A stretch of 7,947 bases of DNA from Gordonia sp. (in: high G+C Gram-positive bacteria). GTDB taxonomy: Bacteria > Actinomycetota > Actinomycetes > Mycobacteriales > Mycobacteriaceae. The notes below the pieces were generated by a model. The model did no database searches. It saw nothing but the letters and a program-made list of their open reading frames with translations, and was not told where the DNA came from. Position numbers and translations under genes: made by a program. Below are positions 1-6,358 of the stretch, in pieces (the first letter of the stretch is position 1; the number at the start of each line of letters is the position of its first letter). The stretch spans positions 1 to 7,947 of the forward strand of contig JASLJL010000239.1 in the NCBI GenBank assembly GCA_030152405.1, in the 5' to 3' direction.

Positions 1-1
1 C

Positions 2-748
2 GACCATTCGCGGTTCGCGGTCGCCACGGTCGTCGCATCGTCGGAGACCAGCGAGGCCGCGATCGCTGTGTTCTGGAAGGCGGTGTGCGACCACGGTGTG
101 CCGCAACGCCTACTGACCGATAACGGGCGTGCGTTCAATCAAGATCGTCTCGGCAACCCCACTGAGCTCACGAACTTCGTCAGATCCCTTGGGACAGAGC
201 CGATCACAGGGAAGCCGTATAAACCGACGACGCAGGGGAAGAACGAGAGGTTCCATCAGACACTGTTCCGGTGGCTCGACAAGCAGGACCAACCGCAGAC
301 CCTGCAACAAGTGCAGGACCTCGTCGACGAGTTCGACCGCGTTTACAACTACGAACGCCCCCATCAGGGGCTACCCGGCCGGATCACACCCGCACAAGCC
401 TGGGCGGCGACCGCCGTCGCCGAACCGCCGAAGCCCGCAGGGCCCACACCCACCCCGGCAGATCAGCTGCCTAACGTCCGACCCGGCCGGGAAGGGAACA
501 AGCTCACACGCGTCGAGGCACACGGCATCGTGCGGGTCTGCGACGTCCAGTTCAACCTCGGACGACAACGGGCTCGCCGCCCGGTCCACGTCGCCTGGAA
601 CTCGTACGAGATCGTGTTCGCCGATCCAGACGATCGTCAGGTCATCACCGTCAAGAGCTGGCCTCCAGCCGGGGTCCACTACGTCGGCAACGGCAACCCG
701 CCCGGTCGGCCACGCACATCACCCGCGCCCCCGAAGCCATCAACCTGA
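2..748 (+). CDS. IS481-type DDE transposase, C-terminal part (5' end outside window)
   Basis: The frame is open from the first bases of the window, so the true start lies upstream; an internal GTG at 68 is not a credible start. The visible part begins with DHSRFAVATV, whose Asp (bases 2-4) is probably the first catalytic acid of the RNase H-like core. The second Asp is in LTDNG (119-121) and the Glu is in GKNERFHQ (245-247). The KPYKPTTQGKNERFHQTL and NYERPHQGLPGRITPAQAW blocks are typical of IS481-group transposases. The last ~80 residues look like the small beta-rich C-terminal domain that follows integrase cores, ending in a Pro-rich tail. All visible catalytic residues are present, so the enzyme may be active. 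No helper frame or frameshift is visible. Stop TGA at 746-748. Confidence 0.93.
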   Translation, partial: DHSRFAVATVVASSETSEAAIAVFWKAVCDHGVPQRLLTDNGRAFNQDRLGNPTELTNFVRSLGTEPITGKPYKPTTQGKNERFHQTLFRWLDKQDQPQTLQQVQDLVDEFDRVYNYERPHQGLPGRITPAQAWAATAVAEPPKPAGPTPTPADQLPNVRPGREGNKLTRVEAHGIVRVCDVQFNLGRQRARRPVHVAWNSYEIVFADPDDRQVITVKSWPPAGVHYVGNGNPPGRPRTSPAPPKPST

Positions 749-763
749 CCTGCCCCTAAGAAC

Positions 764-840
764 TGTCACCGATGTCCTGATACATCAACTGTTACCGAAG
801 TCGTGAGACATAAGTGTCACCGATGTCCTGAGACATGACA
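764..840 (+). repeat. Three tandem degenerate ~25-bp repeats at the IS right end
   Basis: Repeat units start at 764, 790 and 815, spaced 26 and 25 bp. Units 1 and 3 share TGTCACCGATGTCCTGA and agree at 21 of their first 22 bases; unit 2 (TGTTACCGAAGTCGTGAGA) agrees with unit 3 at 19 of 22. Each unit carries an imperfect palindrome, clearest in unit 3 as ATGTC (823-827), CTGA, GACAT (832-836). Unit 3 also begins TGTCA and ends TGACA. The likely role is transposase binding, with unit 3 as the terminal inverted repeat and units 1 and 2 as subterminal sites. The sequence shows the repeats; the role is inferred. Confidence 0.8.
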
Positions 841-875
841 CAGCTCCTGTGCCGGAAAACGTCGCCAACGTTGGT

Positions 876-2030
876 TCAGCGGTACGCCGCGATCTGCTGC
901 TTCGCGATCGAGTGCAGTTTCTCGATGCCCAGATTCAGGTCGACGAGGTGCGTGTCGAACAGCGGCAGTTCGTTGAAGTGCTGCGGGACCACCGGGCGGC
1001 CCATCAGTTTGCGGAAGCCCAGGCGGTCGACGCACCTGCCCGTCCACCGTCCCGGGCCGGTAGTCCAGGTGGACTTCGAGGTCGGGAGGTCGCCGGGGAA
1101 GGTCGACACCTTCATCAGGAACGAGATCATGCTCGCCGCATAGGGCCTGCTCGGAACGGTGGCGGAGGACGGGGTGTGATCACCGCTGAGCCGGCTGGGG
1201 TCGGTGCACGCGACCTGGAAGGCGGGTCCGGTCGGCAGATTCATCGGGCCGCTGAGCGCGTCGAGGCTGCTGTTGCCGAACAACGACGGGAGACCGAGGA
1301 GTTCGGTCGAATAGGCGACGACGCAGCCGAACTGTCCGCGGCGAGTGCAGATCGGAGTGTTTCGGAAGTCGCCGCCGGTGGTCTTGCCGCGTGCCGTCAT
1401 CACGTTGCCGCCCATGAGGAACGCGCCGACCATCTTGGCGCGCATCGCCGGGTTCGGGTCGATCTCCTCGCGAATCAGCTTGCGCAGCATCATCGTCCCC
1501 TGGGAGTGACCGATGAAGACCACCGGCCGGCCCTTGTTGTCCTCACGCAGATACTTCTTCCACGCACGCTTGACGTCGCCATACGACGTGTTCGGGAGGT
1601 CGCGGTTCCCGACCCACGACGCCATCGCGGCCGGGCTCAGTCCCCACAGCGTCATCTGCCGGTACACCGGGGCGTACACGCGGCAGAGGTCGTTGAACGA
1701 CGCCGCCTGGAAACGCGCGATCGACTGCACCGACGGCACGGCTTTCGCGTCGGCCAGGAACGACGGCTGATCGGTGACCGTCGGGTAGACGTAGAAGCAA
1801 TCCGCCTTCTTCGCCGAGTCGGGCACCGTCGTCGCCGGGTACGTCTTGCCGGTCAGTTTGTCGGTGCGGTCGTTGCGCAGATCGCAGGGGTCCAGCGATC
1901 CCGGGCGACACAGCCATTGGACGGCCGGCGCGGCGTCCGACGCCGCCGGAGGCACACAGACCAGGAGCCCGGCGGAGACGGCGACCGCCGCCAGAACGGT
2001 GAACAATCGGTTGACACGCGTAAACGGCAT
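876..2030 (-). CDS. Exported DUF3089 alpha/beta-hydrolase (lipase-like)
   Basis: 384 residues. The N-terminus (MPFTRVNRLF, then an Ala/Val-rich core at about residues 10-28, then PPAASDAAPA) is a Sec-type signal peptide with probable cleavage near residue 34. The DUF3089 signature DCFYVYPTV is at residues 78-85 and the nucleophile elbow GHSQG at 174-178, with Ser176 as nucleophile. The likely catalytic His is His361 in DTHLVDLNL near the C-terminus; the acid residue is not assigned with confidence. Several Cys after the signal peptide (41, 49, 78, 116, 228, 236, 275, 333) suit an exported disulfide-bonded protein. DUF3089 proteins belong to the lipase/esterase superfamily, but the substrate is unknown. 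An AGAGGGG ribosome site (2036-2042, read on minus) lies 5 bases before the ATG, which fixes the start. The gene is divergent from the GH5 gene, and its stop lies 35 bp from the IS end. Confidence 0.9.
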   Translation of the reverse strand: MPFTRVNRLFTVLAAVAVSAGLLVCVPPAASDAAPAVQWLCRPGSLDPCDLRNDRTDKLTGKTYPATTVPDSAKKADCFYVYPTVTDQPSFLADAKAVPSVQSIARFQAASFNDLCRVYAPVYRQMTLWGLSPAAMASWVGNRDLPNTSYGDVKRAWKKYLREDNKGRPVVFIGHSQGTMMLRKLIREEIDPNPAMRAKMVGAFLMGGNVMTARGKTTGGDFRNTPICTRRGQFGCVVAYSTELLGLPSLFGNSSLDALSGPMNLPTGPAFQVACTDPSRLSGDHTPSSATVPSRPYAASMISFLMKVSTFPGDLPTSKSTWTTGPGRWTGRCVDRLGFRKLMGRPVVPQHFNELPLFDTHLVDLNLGIEKLHSIAKQQIAAYR

Positions 2031-2116
2031 GAAAGCCCCTCTTGTCGCGAACGATATGTGACGTAGACGCGTTACACGCTGCCATAGTGACCTGACTCAT
2101 GGGTAGGGTTCCGGCC
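2031..2116. promoter_or_regulatory. Divergent promoter region between DUF3089 hydrolase and GH5 gene
   Basis: This 86-bp stretch separates two divergent start codons and must carry both promoters unless one transcript starts elsewhere. It contains a minus-strand ribosome site (AGAGGGG, 2036-2042) and a plus-strand one (AGGG, 2105-2108). A weak minus-strand -10 candidate is TATCGT (plus bases 2051-2056), and a weak plus-strand one is CATAGT (2083-2088). Neither has a convincing -35. I see no strong operator palindrome. The region exists by layout; the individual elements are guesses. Confidence 0.4.
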
Positions 2117-3523
2117 ATGTCTCTGCCCCGCCGCATCACCGCCCTCGTCGTCGCCGTCGGAGCCGTCGTGTCGTCGACACTGCTCGCCGCTCCGCCGGCG
2201 TCCGCGGCTCCCGCCGATCCACTGTCCGTGAGCGCCCTGCACACGCGCGGGACGTCGATCGTCGACACCGCGGGACGCGTGGTTCTCACCCACGGAGTGA
2301 ACAACGTCGACAAGAGCGCGCCGTACCTCACCGTCGGCGACGGTTTCACCGTGACCGCGGCGGACGCGGTGAAGCTCGCCGACAAGGGATTCAACGCCGT
2401 CCGTTTGGGCGTCTCGTTCGACGGATTGATGCCGACGAAGGGCACGGTCGACGAGGCGTACGTGAATCGAGTGGTCGACGTGGTCGACATGCTCGCCGAT
2501 CACGGCATCCGAACGCTGCTCGACAATCACCAGGACGGGATGTCGTCGCCGTGGGGCGGCAACGGGTTCCCCGCGTGGGCGGTCAAGTCGCGTCCCCTTC
2601 CGGGCGAACCGAATCCCGGTTTCCCGCTCTACTACCTGATGCCGTCGATGAACGCCGCGTGGGACGAGGTGTGGACCAACCGCAACGGCGTCGTCGACTA
2701 CCTGGGCACCGCGCTGCGAGTGCTCGCCGCCGAACTCAAGGGGCACGCCGGAGTGATGGGTATCGAACTGCTCAACGAGCCGTGGCCGGGCACCGCCGCA
2801 CTCACGTGCTTCCCCATCGGCTGCCCGCTCTTCGACGTCCAGTACCAGAACACGATGTCGAAGCTGACCCGCTACGTCCGCCAGGGCGATCCGTCGGTCC
2901 CGGTGTACTGGGAGCCGAACGTCACCTGGAACCAGATGATGCCGTCGTACATGGGCCTGACGAAGATCCGCGACCGCAACGTCGTCATCGCGCCGCACGA
3001 CTACTGCATCCCGTCGCAGCTCGCCATCTACCTCGGTCTTCCCGAGGGTTTGCGCGCCCTGTGCTCGGCGCAGCAGGGCCTCACCTGGACGCATGTGGAC
3101 GAGGTCACGCGTCGCACCGGCAAGCCCGTCGTCGTCACCGAGTTCGGCGACGTCGACCCGACGGTGCTGAGTCAGACGCTCGACCGCGCGGACAGGCGCT
3201 TCATGGGCTGGACCTACTGGCACTACTCGAGCGGACAGTCGTTGTCGGGGGTCGCCAAAGAGCTGGTCCGGACGTACCCGCAGGCCACCGCCGGTCGCCC
3301 GGGGAAGATGTCGTTCGACGCCGCGTCCGGCGCGTTCTCCTTCACGTACACGCCGAACCGGTCGATCACCGCGCCCACCGTCATCTACCCGTCGTCGGTC
3401 CATTACCCGAACGGATACACCGTCCAGGTGAGCGGCGGGCACTACCAGACCTCGACCGACGGCCGACTGCACGTGTTTGCCGACTCGGCGGCGCCGGTGA
3501 CGGTCTCGGTGGCCGCGAAGTGA
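2117..3523 (+). CDS. Secreted GH5 endoglycoceramidase-like glycoside hydrolase
   Basis: 468 residues from the ATG at 2117, chosen because AGGG lies 8 bases upstream; the in-frame ATG at 2099 has no ribosome site and would add six residues before the signal peptide. The signal peptide is MSLPRR, a hydrophobic core, then PPASA-APAD with cleavage near residue 30. The GH5 TIM barrel spans about 40-385: DNHQD at 136-140, acid/base Glu221 in LLNEPWPG, His294 in APHDYC, nucleophile Glu342 in TEFGD, and WTYWHY at 365-370. Residues ~395-468 form a C-terminal beta-sandwich (TAPTVIYPSSVHYPNGY), as in endoglycoceramidases. Cys231/236 and Cys297/316 could pair. Characterised relatives from Rhodococcus cleave between the glycan and ceramide of glycosphingolipids. 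A galactosylceramide-preferring (EGALC-like) or other glycolipid specificity is possible. The class is firm; the substrate is inferred. Confidence 0.88.
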   Translation: MSLPRRITALVVAVGAVVSSTLLAAPPASAAPADPLSVSALHTRGTSIVDTAGRVVLTHGVNNVDKSAPYLTVGDGFTVTAADAVKLADKGFNAVRLGVSFDGLMPTKGTVDEAYVNRVVDVVDMLADHGIRTLLDNHQDGMSSPWGGNGFPAWAVKSRPLPGEPNPGFPLYYLMPSMNAAWDEVWTNRNGVVDYLGTALRVLAAELKGHAGVMGIELLNEPWPGTAALTCFPIGCPLFDVQYQNTMSKLTRYVRQGDPSVPVYWEPNVTWNQMMPSYMGLTKIRDRNVVIAPHDYCIPSQLAIYLGLPEGLRALCSAQQGLTWTHVDEVTRRTGKPVVVTEFGDVDPTVLSQTLDRADRRFMGWTYWHYSSGQSLSGVAKELVRTYPQATAGRPGKMSFDAASGAFSFTYTPNRSITAPTVIYPSSVHYPNGYTVQVSGGHYQTSTDGRLHVFADSAAPVTVSVAAK

Positions 3524-3593
3524 CGAAAGTCGTTTTGCGCGACCAGATTCTGCACATGCGCGACATGGTGCGTCCCCGTTCACTTTCACCGGT

Positions 3594-3599
3594 TACCAT
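3594..3599 (+). promoter_or_regulatory. -10 element (TACCAT) of a probable leaderless promoter
   Basis: TACCAT matches the actinobacterial TANNNT -10 consensus. It ends six bases before the GTG at 3606, about where transcription should start, so the mRNA would begin at the start codon. There is no Shine-Dalgarno between them. No recognisable -35 is present, which is common for leaderless actinobacterial promoters. Transcription start is inferred. Confidence 0.5.
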
Positions 3600-3605
3600 C
3601 CACTC

Positions 3606-3767
3606 GTGCTGGAAGATCTGAACAAGAAGGCTAAGAAGGCCGGGCTGCATGTCGCAGCCGCCAAGAAGGCGGACCTGTACAGCATCCGAAAGGTGAAGAA
3701 CGGCAAGCTCGTCGCGAAGAACATCGACGCCGACGAGGTCCGCGAACTCATCAAGAAGTACAAGTAG
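3606..3767 (+). CDS. Small lysine-rich protein, unknown function
   Basis: 53 residues from GTG at 3606 to TAG at 3765-3767. I do not recognise the family. The protein is very basic (13 Lys of 53) and has no Cys or Trp. The N-terminal half reads LEDLNKKAKKAGLHVAAAKK and looks helical and amphipathic. The second half, YSIRKVKNGKLVAKNI followed by DADEVRELIKKYK, suggests a beta-hairpin and a final helix. The case for a real gene is: the frame is compact and ordered, it has a -10 placed for leaderless translation, and its stop lies one base before the SDR start. Such a basic protein could bind nucleic acid, but nothing here shows that. It is either a small regulator or accessory protein, or a translated leader that couples SDR translation. 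Confidence 0.72.
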   Translation: MLEDLNKKAKKAGLHVAAAKKADLYSIRKVKNGKLVAKNIDADEVRELIKKYK

Positions 3768-3768
3768 C

Positions 3769-4638
3769 GTGCTTTCCATCGGTCCGACGTCCGTGGTCCA
3801 CACCGTGGTGGACACGATGCTCAACCCACCGCGGACCCTCGCCGACCTGCGACGGGTGATCAGCGGTCCGATGGATCTGACCGGCCGAGTGGTCGTGCTG
3901 ACCGGCGCGTCGTCCGGCATCGGCGAGTCGACTGCCCGCCTGCTCGCCGCACACGGGGCGACGGTGGTCGGCGTCGCCCGCAATCTCGACGCCCTGCAAG
4001 CGGTGTGCGACGACATCGTCGCGGCGGGCGGGACGGCCGCCCCGATGACCGCCGATCTGTCCGATCCGGAGGACGCGCGTCGCCTCGCCGCCGCGGTGAT
4101 CGATCGTTTCGGCGCACCGGACGTGCTGATCAACAACGCCGGACGATCGATCCGACGCAGCGTCGTCGACACCACCGAACGCTTCCACGACTACGAGCGC
4201 ACCATGGCGCTCAACTACTTCGGGCCGGTCGCGCTGACGCTCGGCCTTCTGCCCGCCATGCTCGACGCCGGCCGCGGTCAGATCGTGAACGTCGTCACCT
4301 GGGGCGTCACCGCCGGATCCATGCCGAAGTTCGCCGCCTACCACGCGTCGAAGGCGGCTCTCGCGGCGTTCGGACGGTCGTTGGACGGCGAGTGCGAGGG
4401 CACCGGCGTGGTGGTGACCAATGCCGGCTTCCCGCTGGTCCGCACCCCGATGATCGCCCCGACATCCTCATACGACGACGCGCCCGCCCTCACCTCGGAT
4501 CAGGCCGCGCAGTGGCTGCTCCGAGCGGTGGAGCAGCGTCCCGCAGAGCTCTATCCGCGCTACGCCGTCGCCCTGCGGACCATCGGGGCCTTCTCCCCTC
4601 GCGCCGTGCACCGCCTCATCGAGAAGTCGGGCATCTAA
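3769..4638 (+). CDS. SDR-family NAD(P)-dependent oxidoreductase
   Basis: 289 residues, a classical-size short-chain dehydrogenase. The Rossmann nucleotide-binding motif TGASSGIG is at 45-52, NNAG at 122-125, the structural Asn at 149 (ALNYF) and the YxxxK pair at Tyr191/Lys195 (AAYHASKAA). The usual catalytic Ser is replaced locally: the strand reads IVNVVTWG, so Thr177 is the only nearby hydroxyl. NTP specificity is not resolved. The LVRTPMIAPT segment (223-232) and the NPPRTLADLRR lead-in resemble SDRs encoded with lipid genes in mycobacteria, so a lipid or hydroxy/keto-acyl substrate is possible but unproven. The GTG at 3769 is preferred because the NPPRTLADLRR segment looks conserved; it lies one base after the upstream stop and has no good ribosome site, implying coupled translation. 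A start at the ATG at 3817 is the alternative. Confidence 0.9.
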   Translation: MLSIGPTSVVHTVVDTMLNPPRTLADLRRVISGPMDLTGRVVVLTGASSGIGESTARLLAAHGATVVGVARNLDALQAVCDDIVAAGGTAAPMTADLSDPEDARRLAAAVIDRFGAPDVLINNAGRSIRRSVVDTTERFHDYERTMALNYFGPVALTLGLLPAMLDAGRGQIVNVVTWGVTAGSMPKFAAYHASKAALAAFGRSLDGECEGTGVVVTNAGFPLVRTPMIAPTSSYDDAPALTSDQAAQWLLRAVEQRPAELYPRYAVALRTIGAFSPRAVHRLIEKSGI

Positions 4639-4650
4639 CACCGACCGTCT

Positions 4651-4665
4651 CGACGAGCGGCGTCG
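4651..4665. terminator. Short GC hairpin between convergent genes (possible terminator)
   Basis: CGACG (4651-4655), loop AGCGG, then CGTCG (4661-4665) form a 5-bp GC stem. It sits in the 27-bp gap between the SDR stop (4636-4638) and the convergent lipase stop (4666-4668). No T-tract follows on either strand and the stem is short, so it is at best a weak bidirectional terminator. In GC-rich DNA a stem this size can occur by chance. Confidence 0.25.
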
Positions 4666-5493
4666 CTACGTCCGAGCGGCGATCCAGTCGACCACGGTCG
4701 CGATGACGGAATCCTTCTCGGGTTCGTTGAAGATCTCGTGGTACAGACCCGGCAGGATCGTGACGGTGAGGTCGTCGCTGCCCGCGTGCCGCTCGACGAC
4801 CCGGGCGCCCTCGGGGTTGGCGAGGACGTCTCCCTCGCCGTGCAGGACGAGGGTCGGCATCGTCAACGACGGAAGCCGCTTCGGGAACGTCGACATGGCG
4901 CCGATGAGCGCGCCGCCGAGACCTGCGGGAATCTTGCCGTGCCAGACGAGCGGATCGGCCTCGTACGCTGCGACGACGGCGGGATCACGGCTCAGGCCCG
5001 ATGCGGGGAGCGCGGTGGACGGGAGCCACGGTGCGATCTTGCCGAGGACCGGAGCGATCTTGACGAGCGGGGCCGGGAGGTCCGCGCCTGGCACGATCGC
5101 CGGACCGGACAGCACCAGGCCGTCGAGCATGTCGGGGTGTTCGAGTGCGTACGAGAGTGCAATGGCGCCGCCCATGCTGTGGCCGATGAGGAATCGCGGC
5201 CTGCGGTCAGACGCGGCGACGGCGATCACCGAATGCAGGTCGGCGGCGAAGTCCCCGAAGTCGGTAACGCCGAGCCGCTTGCCGGTGGAGCGCCCGTGCC
5301 CGACGTGATCGGGGATCACGACGACATAGCCGCGGTCGGTGAGCGCCTGCGCCACATGGTGATAGCGACCCGCGTGTTCACCGAGCCCATGTGCCACGAC
5401 GACGACGCCCACCGGCTCGTTCTCGGGCCGGTGGACGTCGTAGACGATGGTGTTGCCGTGGCGGCCGGTGACCGACGCCGTTGAAGTCTGCAT
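4666..5493 (-). CDS. Monoacylglycerol lipase (Rv0183-like alpha/beta-hydrolase)
   Basis: 275 residues from the ATG at 5493. It closely resembles the mycobacterial monoacylglycerol lipase Rv0183: VVVAHGLGEHAGRYHHVAQ near the oxyanion hole, DHVGHGRSTGKR, GHSMGG with nucleophile Ser106, SRDPAVVAAYEADPLVWHGK in the cap region, LHGEGD with Asp222 and PGLYHEIFNEPE with His252 complete the triad. Length matches Rv0183 (279). The family hydrolyses monoacylglycerol to fatty acid and glycerol and is thought to act on host or membrane lipids. There is no signal peptide, so it is cytosolic or surface-associated without classical export. A GTG at 5517 would add eight residues but overlaps the likely promoter, so 5493 is preferred. 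It lies 61 bp downstream of aqpZ on the same strand and converges on the SDR. Confidence 0.92.
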   Translation of the reverse strand: MQTSTASVTGRHGNTIVYDVHRPENEPVGVVVVAHGLGEHAGRYHHVAQALTDRGYVVVIPDHVGHGRSTGKRLGVTDFGDFAADLHSVIAVAASDRRPRFLIGHSMGGAIALSYALEHPDMLDGLVLSGPAIVPGADLPAPLVKIAPVLGKIAPWLPSTALPASGLSRDPAVVAAYEADPLVWHGKIPAGLGGALIGAMSTFPKRLPSLTMPTLVLHGEGDVLANPEGARVVERHAGSDDLTVTILPGLYHEIFNEPEKDSVIATVVDWIAART

Positions 5494-5500
5494 GCAGAGC

Positions 5501-5506
5501 AGAGTA
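5501..5506 (-). promoter_or_regulatory. -10 element (TACTCT) of a probable leaderless lipase promoter
   Basis: Read on the minus strand, TACTCT matches TANNNT and is followed by seven bases (GCTCTGC) and then the ATG at 5493. No Shine-Dalgarno lies between, so a transcript starting at or next to the ATG is the simplest reading. No -35 match is visible at the usual distance. It suggests the lipase can be expressed independently of aqpZ. Confidence 0.5.
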
Positions 5507-5554
5507 GCGCCGGTCACACCTAGGCCGCTCGCGGGGCGGTCGCTTGCCGTGCGG

Positions 5555-6319
5555 TCACTCGCGGGGAGCGCCGATGGCCAGCTTTCCGTTCTCGAACAGC
5601 AACGGGTAGAGGATGCCGCCGATGAGACCGCCGAGCAGCGGAGCGAGCCAGAACACCCAGAGCTGAGCGGGTGCGCCGTTGCCGTTGAAGAACGCCACCG
5701 CGGTCGAGCGGGCGGGGTTCACCGAGGTGTTGGAGATCGGGATCGAGATCAGGTGGATCAGCGTCAGCGACAGGCCGATAGCCAACGGTCCGAAGCCCTT
5801 CGGTGCACGACCGTCGGTCGCTCCGAGGATGATGATCAGGAAGAACGCGGTGAGGATCACCTCGACGAGGATCACGGCGCCGAGCCCGTAGCCGTTGGGC
5901 GAGTGCTCGCCGTAACCGTTGGCCGCCATGTTCCCCTCGGCCGACCAGCCGTCCTGGCCCTTCGCGATGACGAACAAGGCCAGGCCTGCCACCAGTCCGC
6001 CGATCACCTGGGACACCCAGTACCCCGGCAGCTCACGCCACGGGAGACGACCGCTCACCGCTGCGCCGAGAGTGACGGCTGGATTGAAGTGACCTCCGGA
6101 GATGTGGCCGACGGCGTAGGCCATCGTCACCACGGTGAGACCGAAAGCCAGCGCCACGCCGAGGAACCCGATGCCGAGCTGCACGCTCGACCTCGACGCC
6201 TCGTCCGCCGCGACGACCTTCGCGGCGAAGATCGCACTGCCGCAGCCGCCGAAGACCAGCCAGAAAGTCCCGAACAGCTCAGCCAGCCACTTGGCAGGCG
6301 TCGAGATGGTGTCGCTCAT
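5555..6319 (-). CDS. aqpZ: Aquaporin Z-type water channel
   Basis: 254 residues, a six-helix MIP-family integral membrane channel. Both half-helix motifs are intact: Asn79-Pro-Ala in [15 protein letters not shown] and Asn201-Pro-Ala-Arg in [15 protein letters not shown]. The aromatic/arginine filter can be read by alignment to E. coli AqpZ as Phe59, His189, Thr198 and Arg204, identical to the water-selective set and unlike the wider glycerol facilitators (GlpF). The [11 protein letters not shown] loop is also AqpZ-like. An AAGGAG ribosome site lies five bases before the ATG, fixing the start. It begins 39 bp after the coiled-coil gene on the same strand and may share a transcript with it. The role in water or osmotic balance is a family inference; the neighbouring lipase makes a glycerol role tempting but the filter argues against it. 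Confidence 0.95.
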   Translation of the reverse strand: MSDTISTPAKWLAELFGTFWLVFGGCGSAIFAAKVVAADEASRSSVQLGIGFLGVALAFGLTVVTMAYAVGHISGGHFNPAVTLGAAVSGRLPWRELPGYWVSQVIGGLVAGLALFVIAKGQDGWSAEGNMAANGYGEHSPNGYGLGAVILVEVILTAFFLIIILGATDGRAPKGFGPLAIGLSLTLIHLISIPISNTSVNPARSTAVAFFNGNGAPAQLWVFWLAPLLGGLIGGILYPLLFENGKLAIGAPRE

Positions 6320-6358
6320 TCGTGCTCCTTCTCTCGGAACCGCCGACCGGCCCGATGC

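Larger units (their letters stand above)
1..840 (+). mobile_element. IS481-family-type insertion sequence, right-hand part
   Basis: The segment holds the C-terminal half of a DDE transposase followed by about 90 bp of tandem repeat, then unrelated chromosomal sequence. The right boundary is placed at 840, where the last repeat ends in TGACA and begins (815) with TGTCA. IS481/IS3-group elements commonly end in TG...CA, which fits. The left end, its inverted repeat and any target duplication lie outside the window, so whether the element is intact is unknown. The exact boundary is inferred. Confidence 0.75.

Noticed and set aside
849..2066. Long plus-strand ORF of 405 residues opposite the DUF3089 hydrolase
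   Set aside because: Composition is Arg/Gly/Val-rich with no family motif, while the opposite strand has a signal peptide, GHSQG and a ribosome site. It is the usual antisense shadow in GC-rich DNA.
3522..3536. GAC-GAAA-GTC followed by GTTTT as a terminator of the GH5 gene
   Set aside because: The stem is only three base pairs, overlaps the stop codon, and has a T-run of four; too weak to call.
2072..3589. Minus-strand ORF of 505 residues opposite the GH5 gene
   Set aside because: Arg- and His-rich with no recognisable domain; the plus strand has full GH5 motifs.
5528..5566. CTCGCGGGG repeated at 5528 and 5558 between aqpZ and the lipase gene
   Set aside because: Short GC-rich repeat partly inside the aqpZ coding end; likely chance in this base composition, with no clear role.
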